This document shows positions 25,791-36,100 of a DNA stretch of 64,000 bases, one piece after another. The stretch is from the NCBI RefSeq assembly GCF_049341845.1, contig NZ_JBMPIT010000005.1, forward strand, positions 307,014-371,013, read 5' to 3'. The notes under the pieces are model-generated. The model was not told the origin of the DNA. It made no database searches and saw nothing but the letters and a program-made list of their open reading frames with translations. The stretch is from Curtobacterium guangdongense (GTDB lineage: Bacteria > Actinomycetota > Actinomycetes > Actinomycetales > Microbacteriaceae). The first letter of the stretch is position 1. Each line of letters starts with the position of its first letter. Position numbers and translations under genes: made by a program.

Positions 25791-26461
25791 GCCCCGGGAG
25801 GGTCGAGCGCCGGGAGCACCGGAGCGAGTGCCAGTCCGACGGGTTCGTCCGGGTCGCTGCGGAGCGTACAGCCGTACCGGGTGACCTCGATGGTGGGACA
25901 GCGCTCACGTGGCCGGGACCGCAGATCCGGGACGAGCACGACGGAGCCGGTCCTGGCGCCGTCGACATCGACGAGCACGGCCACCGCGACACCCGACGGC
26001 AGCGTCGCGACGGGCGCGCAGGCCAGCTCGGGCAGGACGACGTCGACGCCGTGGGCGACCCGGAGCTCCTGGTCGGTCGTCGCCGTCGCCCCGAGGTCTG
26101 CCGTGACCGCCGCGAAGACACCGACGGCCAGTGCACCGCGGCCGACGACCAGCACGCCGTCCAGGCGGTCGATCGACACCGGTTCTCCCCCGATCACCCG
26201 GCCGACGTGCAGTGCACCGCCTTCGAGCTCACCACCCTCGGCCGCCACGTCGACGACCACTTCGTCCATCGGAAGGCGGACGTCGATCGCGGGGCGTTCC
26301 GTCTCCGCCGGCCGCGCCCGCACGGCTGCCGCGATCACAGCGAGGACGACGGTCGCCGAGAGGGACGCGATGCGCTGTCCCGGCGGGCCCGGGATCGACG
26401 CGGCAGCGCCGTACATGGCGGCGACGGCCAGCACGGACCATCGAACGGCGGGCGCTCCCAT
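25283..26461 (-). CDS. Membrane protein of unknown function, 3' end uncertain
   Basis: From the ATG at 26461 (MGAPAVRWSVLAVAAMYGAA), two hydrophobic segments (about 8-24 and 29-47) are followed by an Ala/Val/Asp-rich soluble part up to about residue 223. This region (25791-26461) has the residue make-up of real coding sequence. Beyond it the frame continues to 25283 antisense to the asparaginase gene, where the residues become Ser/Thr/Pro-rich, as expected of a shadow. Either the protein truly overlaps by about 500 bp, or a frameshift has removed the original stop. No family recognised. Confidence 0.45.
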   Translation of the reverse strand: MGAPAVRWSVLAVAAMYGAAASIPGPPGQRIASLSATVVLAVIAAAVRARPAETERPAIDVRLPMDEVVVDVAAEGGELEGGALHVGRVIGGEPVSIDRLDGVLVVGRGALAVGVFAAVTADLGATATTDQELRVAHGVDVVLPELACAPVATLPSGVAVAVLVDVDGARTGSVVLVPDLRSRPRERCPTIEVTRYGCTLRSDPDEPVGLALAPVLPALDPPGAQRSPAPGRIEPTGTPPPRTFSPVAASTSATPSAETTPFRSSSVSAASVPARSAPSRTFTTTAAPPGAAMTITPSAPSLATSPSRSIVTVFARPTPSIAQGFARIASVSAAVSASPRCTTPAMPRAMPVNVRGNTGAPHPSTPITSTTSPVASSTVARTARCIGCSMSR

Positions 26462-26498
26462 GCCCCCGAGTCCAGCGCACCACGACGACGAACGAGAA

Positions 26499-26533
26499 CG
26501 GGCGCCAGAGTCCGTGGAGAACTCCGGCGCCCG
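26499..26533 (-). terminator. Hairpin terminator after the zinc-ribbon FHA gene
   Basis: CGGGCGCCAGAGT and ACTCCGGCGCCCG pair with one mismatch around a 9-nt loop (CCGTGGAGA). It lies 20 nt beyond the stop at 26554 and would end the surface/signalling operon. Confidence 0.8.
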
Positions 26534-26553
26534 CCGGTGTGTGCAGGGATGCG

Positions 26554-28287
26554 CTACTGCACGAGGAAGAACTGCTCGCCGATGTCAACGCGGGCACCGC
26601 GCTCGACGCGGTACCGACGCCCGGGCTCGCAGCGGCGGATCGATCCGTCGATGTGTCGGATGACGGAACCGTTGCCCGAGAAACGATCGGACACCCAGAG
26701 GTCGTCCTCGTCGCGCCCGAGCTCGAGGTGCGTCTTCGACACGGACTTGCCCGGGTCGTGGATCGTCAGCAGGTCGTCGAACCGCTCGCCGGGCTCCGGG
26801 CGGGGCAGACGCCCGAGCAGTCCGGTTCCGTGGACGCCGATCCGCTCACCCGTGCTGAAGTGCAGGACGAACGGCGCACGCGTCGGGGTCTTCGTGACGA
26901 TCCGGGTCTCGTCCACATCCTCGTCGAGTTGTGCGGACTCGTCAGCGTCGGTACTCGAGGGCACCACGTCCGCGTCCGACAGCGGTCGGGCAGGCTCCGC
27001 ACCCGGGACGGGCGGGAGCGGTGCTGCGGTCGGAACGGGTGGGAGGGGAGCTGCGGTCGGGACGGATGCGTCCTCGCGCACGGGCGATACCTCGACGTCG
27101 TCCGACGCCTCGACATCGTCCGTCGGCCCGACGTCGTCCGTCGGCTCGACGTCGTCCGTCGGCTCGACGTCGTCCGTCGGCTCGGCGTCGCGCGGTTGCT
27201 CGTCGGCGCCTGGCGCTTGGGCGCGATCGGACTCGTCCCCCGGGACGTCGACCGGGATCTCGTCGTCGGGTGCCTCGACGGGTGACCCGTCGTCGTTCGC
27301 CGCCCAGTCGGGACGGTCGACCGGCAAGGGCATCACGGGACCGGTGAACGCGGCGGTGACCGCAGGACGGACTGCCCCACACTCGCCGCAGAAGATGTCG
27401 TCGGGCTCGAGCCGGTGGCCGCACACGTGGCACGTCGTCGGCTGCAGCCCGGGCTGGACCAACGGCGTCGGACGCATCGACCGGCGGTCGACCAGCGGCT
27501 CGACGACCGCGGTGTCGCCCGGTCGGGCACCGGTGTCCGCCTCGGGGAGAGCACCGGGCGTGGGCTCGTCCGACGCGGCCGACCGCTCGGCCGGCGAGGC
27601 TGCTTCGTCGCGATCGGCGAACGCAGGCTCCGGTTCGGCCGCGGCCGACTGCTCGTCGACGGCTCGTCCGATCCACCACGACGGCGCACTCGGAGCAGGT
27701 GCGGGTGCAGGCTCCTGCGGCGGCGCCCAGAACGGAGCGGCGGCCGCCTCTGCCACGGGCTGCGACGGCTGCACCGTCGGCGGCACGGGGGTCGTTCCTG
27801 CGCCGGAACGGGGTGCGACGCGGGTGACCTCCGGGTCGTCCTCGACGGCAACGGGCTCGGACGGGAACGCATCCGGGTCGAGCGGCGGCTCCGACGGCAC
27901 GGGCGCGTTCGGAGCACCCTCGGTACCGGTCCACGCACCGAGGCCACTGCCGGCACCGTGCACGTGGGTCGGTGCGGAGCGGGGAGCGTAGGAGTCCGGC
28001 GTCCGGACCGGGACGGGCGCGGTCGGACCGGACTGCCGGCGATCGGCACCGGTGAGCCACGCCCTGGTGGCGGGATCGAGCGTCGACTCCGGCAGCCACG
28101 CCTCTGCGGCGGGGTCCTGGCGACGGCCGTGCTGGTCCGGCTGCTGGAGCGGCGGCGGTGTCGCACGGTCGACGGGCTCGGGCGCGACCGATCGTCGCCC
28201 GGGAGCCGCGTTCACCGCTCGACCGCACTCACCGCAGAAGATCGCTCCGTCCGGGAGCACCGATCCGCAGTGTTCGCATCTGATCAC
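26554..28287 (-). CDS. FHA-domain protein with two zinc ribbons
   Basis: 577 residues. Zinc ribbon 1 is at 4-22 (CEHCGSVL...CGECG) and zinc ribbon 2 near 287 (CHVCGHRLEPDDIFCGECG). A long acidic, Pro-rich linker includes four EPTDDV-like repeats and a doubled TAAPLPPVP. The FHA domain is at about 480-575 (GTGLLGRLPR, KSVSKTHLEL, SGNGSVI). FHA domains bind phosphothreonine, so this is probably a reader of the kinase encoded in the same cluster. It starts GTG at 28287 in a GTGA overlap with the transglutaminase-like gene. It is the last gene of the run and is followed by a terminator. Confidence 0.88.
   Translation of the reverse strand: MIRCEHCGSVLPDGAIFCGECGRAVNAAPGRRSVAPEPVDRATPPPLQQPDQHGRRQDPAAEAWLPESTLDPATRAWLTGADRRQSGPTAPVPVRTPDSYAPRSAPTHVHGAGSGLGAWTGTEGAPNAPVPSEPPLDPDAFPSEPVAVEDDPEVTRVAPRSGAGTTPVPPTVQPSQPVAEAAAAPFWAPPQEPAPAPAPSAPSWWIGRAVDEQSAAAEPEPAFADRDEAASPAERSAASDEPTPGALPEADTGARPGDTAVVEPLVDRRSMRPTPLVQPGLQPTTCHVCGHRLEPDDIFCGECGAVRPAVTAAFTGPVMPLPVDRPDWAANDDGSPVEAPDDEIPVDVPGDESDRAQAPGADEQPRDAEPTDDVEPTDDVEPTDDVGPTDDVEASDDVEVSPVREDASVPTAAPLPPVPTAAPLPPVPGAEPARPLSDADVVPSSTDADESAQLDEDVDETRIVTKTPTRAPFVLHFSTGERIGVHGTGLLGRLPRPEPGERFDDLLTIHDPGKSVSKTHLELGRDEDDLWVSDRFSGNGSVIRHIDGSIRRCEPGRRYRVERGARVDIGEQFFLVQ
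27118..27189. repeat. 18-bp tandem repeat, four units, inside the FHA gene
   Basis: Units of GTCCGTCGGCTCGACGTC at 27118, 27136, 27154 and 27172, with one or two substitutions in the first and last. They encode repeated acidic EPTDDV-like hexapeptides in the linker. The copy number could vary between strains. Confidence 0.9.
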
Positions 28288-30758
28288 AGGTTGCCTCTGT
28301 CCTCGTCCGGCCCGCCGTGACGCTCGTCGGGCCTCCGGACATCGTAGTCACCGCCGGCTCCACGCCGACGCTGACCGGCACCCGCACGCCGTCGGAGTGC
28401 GCCGCCGACACGTGCAACAGCGGCCCTCGGTGCGGTGCTGCGCAGCGACCTCGTCGACACGGCGGTGCGGATGCGCTCCCGCCGGGTCCGTCCGTCGCGG
28501 AGGTTGCCGATGGCGGTGTCGGTGGCCTCCCACATGCGGTCGGCAGTGCGGTCGTCCGCCTCGCTCGGGCCGAACACCGCCCGGTCCGCCAGCGCGGCGA
28601 GTCCGGTCCCACCGTCGCCCGGGGCGCTCGACGCGACCTCACGTCGCGTCGACTCCGCACGGACGTCGTGTCCGCGGTCGAGCAACGCGTCCCGGTACTC
28701 GTCCCACGCGCCGACGATGCGGCCCCTGGCAGTAGCGGCCCGGCGACGGCGACGACGACGGATCCGCTTCAGCAGCACGATCACGCCGAACGGGAGCAAC
28801 ACCAGGGCGATGAACGCGAGGGTCCCGAGCACCCACGGCAGTGCCGCGAGCAGGATCTGCAGCCACAGCGGTGGTTGGTCCGGCGTGTTCCGGTCGCTCT
28901 GCGGCGGCGTCTGCTGGTCCTGGTCCTGCTGGTCGACGGGCGGCGGCGGCACCACCGTCTCAGGCCGGGTGACCGGTTGCGGGGTCTGCTCCTGCTCCTT
29001 CGGGATCTCCCGGACGGTCGGGTTGGGGTTCAGCGTGACCCATCCCCACTGCGCCGTGTCCACCTCGATGCGCGCCGTCACGTCGGAACCGCGGAAGGTC
29101 GTCGTGCCGGCAGCACCAGAGGAGGACGGCGTCGCCCCGGAGTCACCTCCGGCTGCGAAGCCCAGCACGACCCGGGTGGGGAAGCCGATCGACTCGGACA
29201 TCAGTGCCGCCGCGACGGCGTACTGCTCTTGGTCGCCGAGCATCAGTGGCGACGTGAGGAGTTCCTGGATGCGGTCGGCACCGTGCCCAGAACGACTGAC
29301 CCGGTCATCACCCACACCGTGGCTGACGTACCCGTTCCGCTGCAGGGCCTGCACCACGGCCAGGAGCTTCGCCCCGTCGCTCTGGGCATCGGTGGTCGTG
29401 GACTCGACGGTGTCGCGCACGGCGTCCGGGACGTTGCGAGCCGCAGGGACCGACGCGGGTCCCGGCCGGGCGGTCGCCAACTGCTCGTCCGTCGGCTGGT
29501 CGGGCACCACGGCGGTGAGGTCGTACCGCGTCCCGTCCTGCACCCCGCCGACGACCGCTCCGGTGCGGGTCGACGCGTTGTAGAAGAACGCACCGCGCTC
29601 GCGCTCCCCCGCGGCGCCCGCGAACTCGACGCGTTCGAGGTCGCCGACGGTCGGGAGCCAGACCCCGGAGTAGCCGTCCACGGTCACGCCCACGTGGACG
29701 GTGGTCCCGCTCACCCCACGGACGTCCACGGACGTCGGGACACGCTCGAACGTGCCGGATGCCGACGCGCCGTCCGTCCCGCCGACGCGGTAGACCACGC
29801 CGTCGTACGTGTCCAGCGTGGCGATCCGCACGAACCCGTTCTCCGGCAGTCCGGTGACACGGAGCTGCGTGGTGTCCGCCTCGGTCGATTCCTCGTACGC
29901 CCGGAAGCCGCTGAGTGGGCTGACGTAGTCACGGGGATCGAACGGCTTGACGACGTCCGTCCGCGCGACGGTCCGCGCGGTGGTGGGCGGCGCGACGAGC
30001 CCCAGTCCGGTCGCGACGATGGCCGCCGCGACGATCGTCCCCGTCCCGACCAGGGCCGGCCGGACGACGGACCTGGTCACGGTGACACGGGCGCCGATCG
30101 TCTCGGCCACCGCGACGGCGCGGCGCGCGTGGCGCACCGTCAGCGCCCAGACGAGCGCGATGCCGGTGAGCACGACCGCCAGGGCGAGCGACGTGTCGAG
30201 ACGGCTCGGCCCGACGACGACACCGGCAGCGAACAGCACCAGTGCCGGGATGCTCGCCAGTTCCTGCCTGGAGGCACGGGTCGCCACGCTCACGGACGTC
30301 ACGGTGGCGACGAGGAGCGTCACGAAGAACGGCACCAGGAGGGCCTCGTAGGTCCCGACGGGCAGGCTGATGGTGACGAGCCGCTTCCAGCCGAGCGCGA
30401 CGCCCGAGAACAGGTCCAGGAGGCCCTGGCCGGTCGGGAGCACCGCGTTCGCCTCCCCCGGCACGGCGGCGGGGACACCGGTCACCGTGAACGCCGCGAC
30501 CGTCGAGATCGCGACGACCGCGGTCGGCAGCCGGAATACGGCGCCGAGCAGCGCGACGAGCGAACCGACGAGCACCGCGGTGACCGCGGCGACGACCATG
30601 CCGTCGTCCCGGTAGACCGGCCACCACGCGATGCTCGCGACCGCCAGGAGCAGCCACACGACGAGCGTGCCGCCGACGAGCCGGAACGCCGGCACCCGAC
30701 GGGCCCGCCGTCGCGTGTCTCGCCGTGCGCGCGACGGTGCCACCGCGGGGGCGCTCAT
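28284..30758 (-). CDS. Transglutaminase-like membrane protein with replaced catalytic triad
   Basis: 824 residues: six or seven membrane segments (about 25-240), an extracellular region with a transglutaminase-like core (about 490-590), a Pro/Gln-rich stretch, one membrane segment (about 620-655) and a basic cytoplasmic tail. The core keeps its context, but the expected GxCxxxA reads GDQEQYA (Gln510 for Cys), HAW(V)EV reads TARIEV (Thr561 for His) and the D of FDP is Asn (LNPNP). It is therefore unlikely to be a transglutaminase or protease. Coupled by ATGA to DUF58 and by GTGA to the FHA gene. Confidence 0.88.
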   Translation of the reverse strand: MSAPAVAPSRARRDTRRRARRVPAFRLVGGTLVVWLLLAVASIAWWPVYRDDGMVVAAVTAVLVGSLVALLGAVFRLPTAVVAISTVAAFTVTGVPAAVPGEANAVLPTGQGLLDLFSGVALGWKRLVTISLPVGTYEALLVPFFVTLLVATVTSVSVATRASRQELASIPALVLFAAGVVVGPSRLDTSLALAVVLTGIALVWALTVRHARRAVAVAETIGARVTVTRSVVRPALVGTGTIVAAAIVATGLGLVAPPTTARTVARTDVVKPFDPRDYVSPLSGFRAYEESTEADTTQLRVTGLPENGFVRIATLDTYDGVVYRVGGTDGASASGTFERVPTSVDVRGVSGTTVHVGVTVDGYSGVWLPTVGDLERVEFAGAAGERERGAFFYNASTRTGAVVGGVQDGTRYDLTAVVPDQPTDEQLATARPGPASVPAARNVPDAVRDTVESTTTDAQSDGAKLLAVVQALQRNGYVSHGVGDDRVSRSGHGADRIQELLTSPLMLGDQEQYAVAAALMSESIGFPTRVVLGFAAGGDSGATPSSSGAAGTTTFRGSDVTARIEVDTAQWGWVTLNPNPTVREIPKEQEQTPQPVTRPETVVPPPPVDQQDQDQQTPPQSDRNTPDQPPLWLQILLAALPWVLGTLAFIALVLLPFGVIVLLKRIRRRRRRRAATARGRIVGAWDEYRDALLDRGHDVRAESTRREVASSAPGDGGTGLAALADRAVFGPSEADDRTADRMWEATDTAIGNLRDGRTRRERIRTAVSTRSLRSTAPRAAVARVGGALRRRAGAGQRRRGAGGDYDVRRPDERHGGPDEDRGNL

Positions 30759-32167
30759 GCCGCGGCCGATCGGTGCAGCGCGTGGCGGAGGTCGTCGAGG
30801 TACCCGATGGTCATCACGGTCAGCCCTGGTACCCGCACGAACCGCGGGACGGCCTCGGGCTCGCAGATCACGGCGACGACCTCGACGCCGATCGGGAAGC
30901 GGGTGGCGGCGAGCCGGAGCGCAGGGAGTTCGACCGCCGAGCCGACGACGAGGAACGCGACCGAGATCCCGGCGGTGTCGTTGCCCACGATCCGCGCGAC
31001 CTCGGCGACGGGCAGGCAGGCGTCCGCGAGGCCGACGGTCGCGAAGTCGTCCAGCAGTCGCGTCGGCGTCACGGTCGGCAGGCGGTGCACCGCGTACACG
31101 GCGCGCTTGGCGAACTCCGGGGTCCGTTCGGACACGACGACCGTGACCTCTCGGCCGTCGCGCACCGCACGGCTGCCGAGGGACGCCGCGGCGCTGACCG
31201 CGAGCTCGAACTCCTCGTCGTCCGCGAACTCGGTCCGGGAGATGCCGAGCGCGATCACCAGGTGCGACCGACGCGTGTCCTCGAACTGGCGCACCATGAG
31301 CGCACCGGTCTTCGCCGTCGACTTCCAGTGGATGTTCCGGGGATCGTCACCCGGCATGTACTCGCGGATCGCGTGGAAGGAGATGTCGGCGGGCGAGAGG
31401 TCGGTCGTCGCCTGTCCCTCGAGGTCCCGGACCAGACCGGTGCTGGTCGACGGGATCGCGACCGTCCTCGGGTGCACGATGACCTGTTCGCGAGCCGTCC
31501 AGACGATCTCCCGGCGCACGAGGCCCACCGGGTCGGCGCGGACACCGGTCACGGGACCGACGTCGAGGACCCCGCGCCGGACCGTCGGGACGGGGACCTC
31601 TCGTTCGAACGTGCCGCGCGGGGCGATGGTCGGGATCGCGACGTCCACGAGTCCGGCGCCGACCGGCACCTCGACCGTGATCGGGACGGACGGCAGACGG
31701 GCCGGGTTCTCCGCGGTGACGGTCACGCCGGCCGGGTCTCCGACAGCGACCCGGCGGACCGGGAGGCTCATCCGGATGAGCAGCCTCGACCCGCCGATGA
31801 GCGCGATGGCTGCGACGACCACGAGCAGGGCGCCGGCGAAGCCGACGACGACGACCTCGCGCAGACCGAAGACGTACCCCGTGACGAACGCGACGAGCGT
31901 GAGCGCGGCGACCGTCCAGCCCAGGCCGGTGACCACGGACGAGACCTCGGCCCACCCGCGTGCCACGAGCCTCCAGGCCGTGCGCCACAGACGGACGATG
32001 CCGACGACCGCATCGGCGGCGACGCCGTCGCGGTCACCGACCAGCCGCGTGCGGACGTTCGTCAGGCCGGCGACCGTCCCCGTGCGCTCGTAGGCCGTGC
32101 TCGAACGACGCGACCGCGTCGACGAGGGACGGCGCGAGCGCGTGGAGACGGGCCGGCGATCCGTCAC
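30755..32167 (-). CDS. DUF58 (MoxR-associated) membrane protein
   Basis: 470 residues. A basic N-terminus is followed by two membrane segments (about 84-130), a beta-rich region and the DUF58 signature REYMPGDDPRNIHWKSTAKT (about 280), then a vWA-like C-terminal domain. DUF58 proteins are encoded next to MoxR ATPases and probably work with them in maturing or remodelling partner proteins. It starts GTG at 32167 in a GTGA overlap with moxR, and its stop overlaps the transglutaminase-like start as ATGA. Confidence 0.92.
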   Translation of the reverse strand: MTDRRPVSTRSRRPSSTRSRRSSTAYERTGTVAGLTNVRTRLVGDRDGVAADAVVGIVRLWRTAWRLVARGWAEVSSVVTGLGWTVAALTLVAFVTGYVFGLREVVVVGFAGALLVVVAAIALIGGSRLLIRMSLPVRRVAVGDPAGVTVTAENPARLPSVPITVEVPVGAGLVDVAIPTIAPRGTFEREVPVPTVRRGVLDVGPVTGVRADPVGLVRREIVWTAREQVIVHPRTVAIPSTSTGLVRDLEGQATTDLSPADISFHAIREYMPGDDPRNIHWKSTAKTGALMVRQFEDTRRSHLVIALGISRTEFADDEEFELAVSAAASLGSRAVRDGREVTVVVSERTPEFAKRAVYAVHRLPTVTPTRLLDDFATVGLADACLPVAEVARIVGNDTAGISVAFLVVGSAVELPALRLAATRFPIGVEVVAVICEPEAVPRFVRVPGLTVMTIGYLDDLRHALHRSAAA

Positions 32168-33135
32168 GAGGCGACCCGGTCCGCGGGCGGCGGGGTCTCC
32201 ACCAGGAGCTGCGAGACGACGCTCGAGGCGCTGACGCCGTCGAACTCCGCCTCGGCGTCGAGCACGAGGCGGTGGGCGAGCACGGGCTCGGCGAGGGCCT
32301 TGACGTCGTCGGGGGTGACGTAGTGACGGCCGCTCAGCGCCGCGAACACCCGCGACGCACGCATCAGGCCCATCGCACCACGGACACTGACGCCGAGGCG
32401 GACCTCGTTCGCCGAACGCGTGGCGTCCACGAGGCGGGCGACGTAGTCGGCGATCGTCGCGTCGACGTGGACCGTGCGGGCCAGCGCCGCCATCTCCGTG
32501 ATCGTCGCAGCGGGCACCACGCTCGCGAGCGGCACCGACGACGCCGGTGCCGAGGAGGTCTCGAGGATCTTCACCGTCGCCGCGTGGTCGGGGTAGCCGA
32601 TCGACGTCTTCATCAGGAAGCGGTCGAGCTGCGCCTCCGGGAGCCGGTACGTGCCCGCCTGCTCGATGGGGTTCTGCGTCGCGATGACCATGAACGGCGC
32701 CGCGAGCCGGTGGTTCACGCCGTCGACCGTGATCGCGGACTCCTCCATTGCCTCGAGCAGCGCGGACTGCGTCTTCGGGCTGGCACGGTTGATCTCGTCG
32801 GCGAGCACGATGTTCGCGAAGACCGGGCCGCGGTGGAACTCGAACTCCTGCGCGCGCTGGTCGTAGACGCTGATGCCGGTGATGTCACCCGGCAGCAGGT
32901 CCGGGGTGAACTGGATCCGGTTCGTCGAGCCCTGCACGCTCTGCGCCAGCGCCCGCGCCATGCTCGTCTTCCCGGTGCCGGGGACGTCCTCCAGCAGCAA
33001 GTGGCCCTCGCTGAGCATCGCCGTGACCGCGAGACGGATCACGAACGTCTTCCCGAGGAGCACCTGCTCGACGTTGGTCACGATGCGGCCGGAGACGTCG
33101 GCGAACCAGGTGGCCTGCTCGGGGGTCATGCTCAT
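32164..33135 (-). CDS. MoxR-family AAA+ ATPase
   Basis: 323 residues. Walker A is VPGTGKT (51-57), Walker B VLADEINRA with D113 and E114, and the family insert SPKTQSALLEAMEES follows; ATQNPIEQAGTYRLPEAQLDRF and the C-terminal lid are typical. MoxR ATPases act as chaperone-like remodelers for vWA/DUF58 partners. It lies 21 nt downstream of the giant surface protein gene and overlaps the DUF58 gene by 4 nt. ATG 33135 is used; ATG 33129 is possible. Confidence 0.96.
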   Translation of the reverse strand: MSMTPEQATWFADVSGRIVTNVEQVLLGKTFVIRLAVTAMLSEGHLLLEDVPGTGKTSMARALAQSVQGSTNRIQFTPDLLPGDITGISVYDQRAQEFEFHRGPVFANIVLADEINRASPKTQSALLEAMEESAITVDGVNHRLAAPFMVIATQNPIEQAGTYRLPEAQLDRFLMKTSIGYPDHAATVKILETSSAPASSVPLASVVPAATITEMAALARTVHVDATIADYVARLVDATRSANEVRLGVSVRGAMGLMRASRVFAALSGRHYVTPDDVKALAEPVLAHRLVLDAEAEFDGVSASSVVSQLLVETPPPADRVAS

Positions 33136-33156
33136 GTGAAGGGGTTCCTCGTGTCG

Positions 33157-36100
33157 TTACGGGTTGGGGTTGGCCGGGCTGGGATTCGTAACCGGTACGT
33201 ACGCGCCTTGCGGGTCCGTGTAGCTACCCACGGTCGCTCGGATGCGGAGATAGCGATACGAGGGACCGTCTGGCACGACGTCGTTGCCTGTCCAAGCCTT
33301 CTGAGTCTCGGGGTTGATGTCTGAGCACCCAGCCGACGTGAAGTTGGTCGGGCAGTACTCAAGTGTGTAAGCAGAGGGAGACAACTTGTCGTTGTTGTCC
33401 GGCGCGTTCACAACGGGAGTCTGACCGACTACTGCAGTGCCCGAGGCGCGAGTGTTGACTGCTGTCACCGGAGGAAGCGACGTCGACGAGCAGTATTCGT
33501 CAGACGACGTCGTACACGCGTACAGCGTGATCGTCGTCGTGTTCCCGTAGCCAGCCCCGGAGGTTGTCGCAGGGCCGTTGATGCTCTGCGGTGATGCCCC
33601 GTTGACCGAATACGAGTAATGATCTGCACCGCCGGGACCAGTCACCGAGACCTTGATGTCGACGTGACCGTTATCGTCCGGTGTCTCGGCAAGCGTCGCG
33701 CTGCCTGTGGGCGCATCCGGTGGAGTGAAGCTGGTGACCGGCTTGGAAACGCCTACGGCACAGAAGCCGCCGCCGTTCGAACTGAAGACCAGGTATCGGT
33801 ACTGGCTGCCGTTCCCCGTTACCGTGCGGTCGGTTGACGACGCGATTGGTGTCAGTCCGGTGGAGTCACAGGTGCTCGGAACGTTCCCGGCCGTCCGATA
33901 GACGGCGTTCGAAAGGCTCCCACCCTGAGCATCGCCACCTGAGATCGTGAGGTCGACGACGGTCTTCCCGTTCTCGGCGCGCGACGTCGCAGTGATGTTC
34001 GCGGCCGTCGGCTGCCCGTACGCCGTGACGCTGGCGGAGGTCGTCCGGTTCCAGTCGTCGTCGGAGGCGACCAACGCGCGGTTCTTCGCGTAGACCGTGG
34101 CGGTGTAGGTCGAACCAGCGGTCATGCCGTCGAACGTCGCGCTCGTGGCGTCGCCGCCCACGTTCTGCGTCGACCCGCCGTCGCCGTTGAGCGTCACGAC
34201 GTAGCTCGACACCGGGCTGCCGGGCGACGGACGAGCCACCGCGGTCCACTTGACGACGATGCGGTTCGGCGTGGTCTTGCCTGCCTCGACCGAGACGCTC
34301 TGCGGCGCACCGGGGATGTAGTCGGCGCTCATGACCGGGCTGGTCCCCGAAGGAGCCGACGTCCCGACCGAGTTCGTCGCCGTCACCTGGAAGGTGTAGC
34401 GCTGCTGCGGATCGAGGTCACTGAGCGAGCACACCGTGGCGGTGCCGCAGTCGTGGCTGTAGGACGCACCGCCGTCGCCACGACCGATGACCTGGTAGCT
34501 CGTGATCGGCGCGTTGTTCGACTGCGGCGCGGACCACTGGAGCCGGACGACCCCGCCCTCGTACGAGCCGGTCTTCGACGGGGTCCCCGGCGCATCCGGC
34601 ACATCCTGCACCGAGATGGTGACGTCGCCCCAGACGTAGCGGTCCGGGTCGTTCGTGGCATCGGCGACCTGGTACTGCAAGTTCGTGTTGATCGGCTTCG
34701 CCGCTCCGGACACCGCAACCTGCAGGCGCGACTTGTCGGCGCTCGGGGTGATCGTGACGCCGGACGGAAGGCCGCCGGACAGCCCCCGGATGTTCACGAC
34801 GCGTAGCCGCTCGTTCGGGAACGGGTTGGTCGGCTGGTCGTTCGCGAGGACGTCGATCGTCGTCGACGATCCGCGCTTCGCGACGGCGCTGTCCGCCCCC
34901 GGCTGCACGAGCGGCCTGGTGGACGCGACGATCCCGACGTTCACGAGCCCGGACCGGCCGGCGTTCGCGGCGTCCGCGACTCCGACCCCGATCGTCGCCG
35001 AGGTGTTCTTCTGCGCCGAGTCCGCGACCTTGATCGTCAGTCGCTGCCCGGAGATCGTGGCCGTGGTGCCGGAGGACGGCTGGCTGACGACGGAGTACTT
35101 CAGCTCGAGAAGGTCCTTCGGGTACGGGTAGTCCGTCAGCCGCGTGAGGTCGAGCGTGCGCGAGTCACCCGGCTGCATCTCGATCGAGGACCCGGTGAAC
35201 GCGGGCGGCTGGTTCGAGCGCGGCGTGACCTTCACGGGGAGGACCAGGGTCGCGACCCGTCCCTTGCCGCCGTTCGCGTTCGAGCCGTCGGTCACCTCGA
35301 ACGAGATCGACGCGTTGCCGTAGTACAGCTTCGCCGACGTGAACTGCAACGTGGACGAGTCGACGGTGAGGTCGTCGCCGTTCGCGTGGGTGGCCTTCAC
35401 CGTGCCGGGATCGGTGATCTTGGCGGTCTGCCCGTTCGCGGTCACGACGTACTTCGACAGCGGGATCCTGATGGTCGACTCGCTCTTCACCGTGATCGCG
35501 CCGGCCGACCGGTTGACCTGCGGGAGGGCGTCGTCGAACCCCGGGACGTGGATGAACCCGTACGACACGATGTCCGGGTGGTCCTGCCGGGCGACCGAGA
35601 ACGGGATGACCTGCGAGTCGTCCGTCAGGCGCACGGCGATCCGGCCGTCCGTCGTGGTGCGGGCGGTGTCGCCGTAGCCGTCGACCACACCCACGGTCAG
35701 GGAGGACGTCGACCCCTCGGCGAAGAAGACGTTCTTCAGCACGTCGACGGTCACGCTCTGCCGGTGCAGGATGTCCTGCAGGTCGAGTGTGGTGTCGTCG
35801 ACCTCCGGGCGGAGCGGGCGGGCGTCCTTGTCCACGGTGACGGTGAGGAACGCCGTGCTCGCACCACCGCTCTCGTTCGACGCCGTGTACAGCACCGCGA
35901 AGTCCCCGCTCTTCGCGGTCTTCGGCGGGGTGACGCGGATCTCCTGCTTCCGCAGGACCTTCGCCGTGACGTCCTTCGCGGTCGGCTCGGCCTTGGAGAC
36001 GGTGAGGTCGCCGCCCTCGGGGTCCGAGTCGTTCTGGAGGACGCGCACCGTCACGGAGCCGCCGGGCCGGATCGTCACGTGGTCCGCCTCGGCCACCGGG

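Noticed and set aside
28317..32093. 1,258-residue plus-strand open frame opposite the transglutaminase-like and DUF58 genes
   Set aside because: Both minus-strand genes have clear motifs and coupled starts; the plus frame has only low-complexity charged residues.
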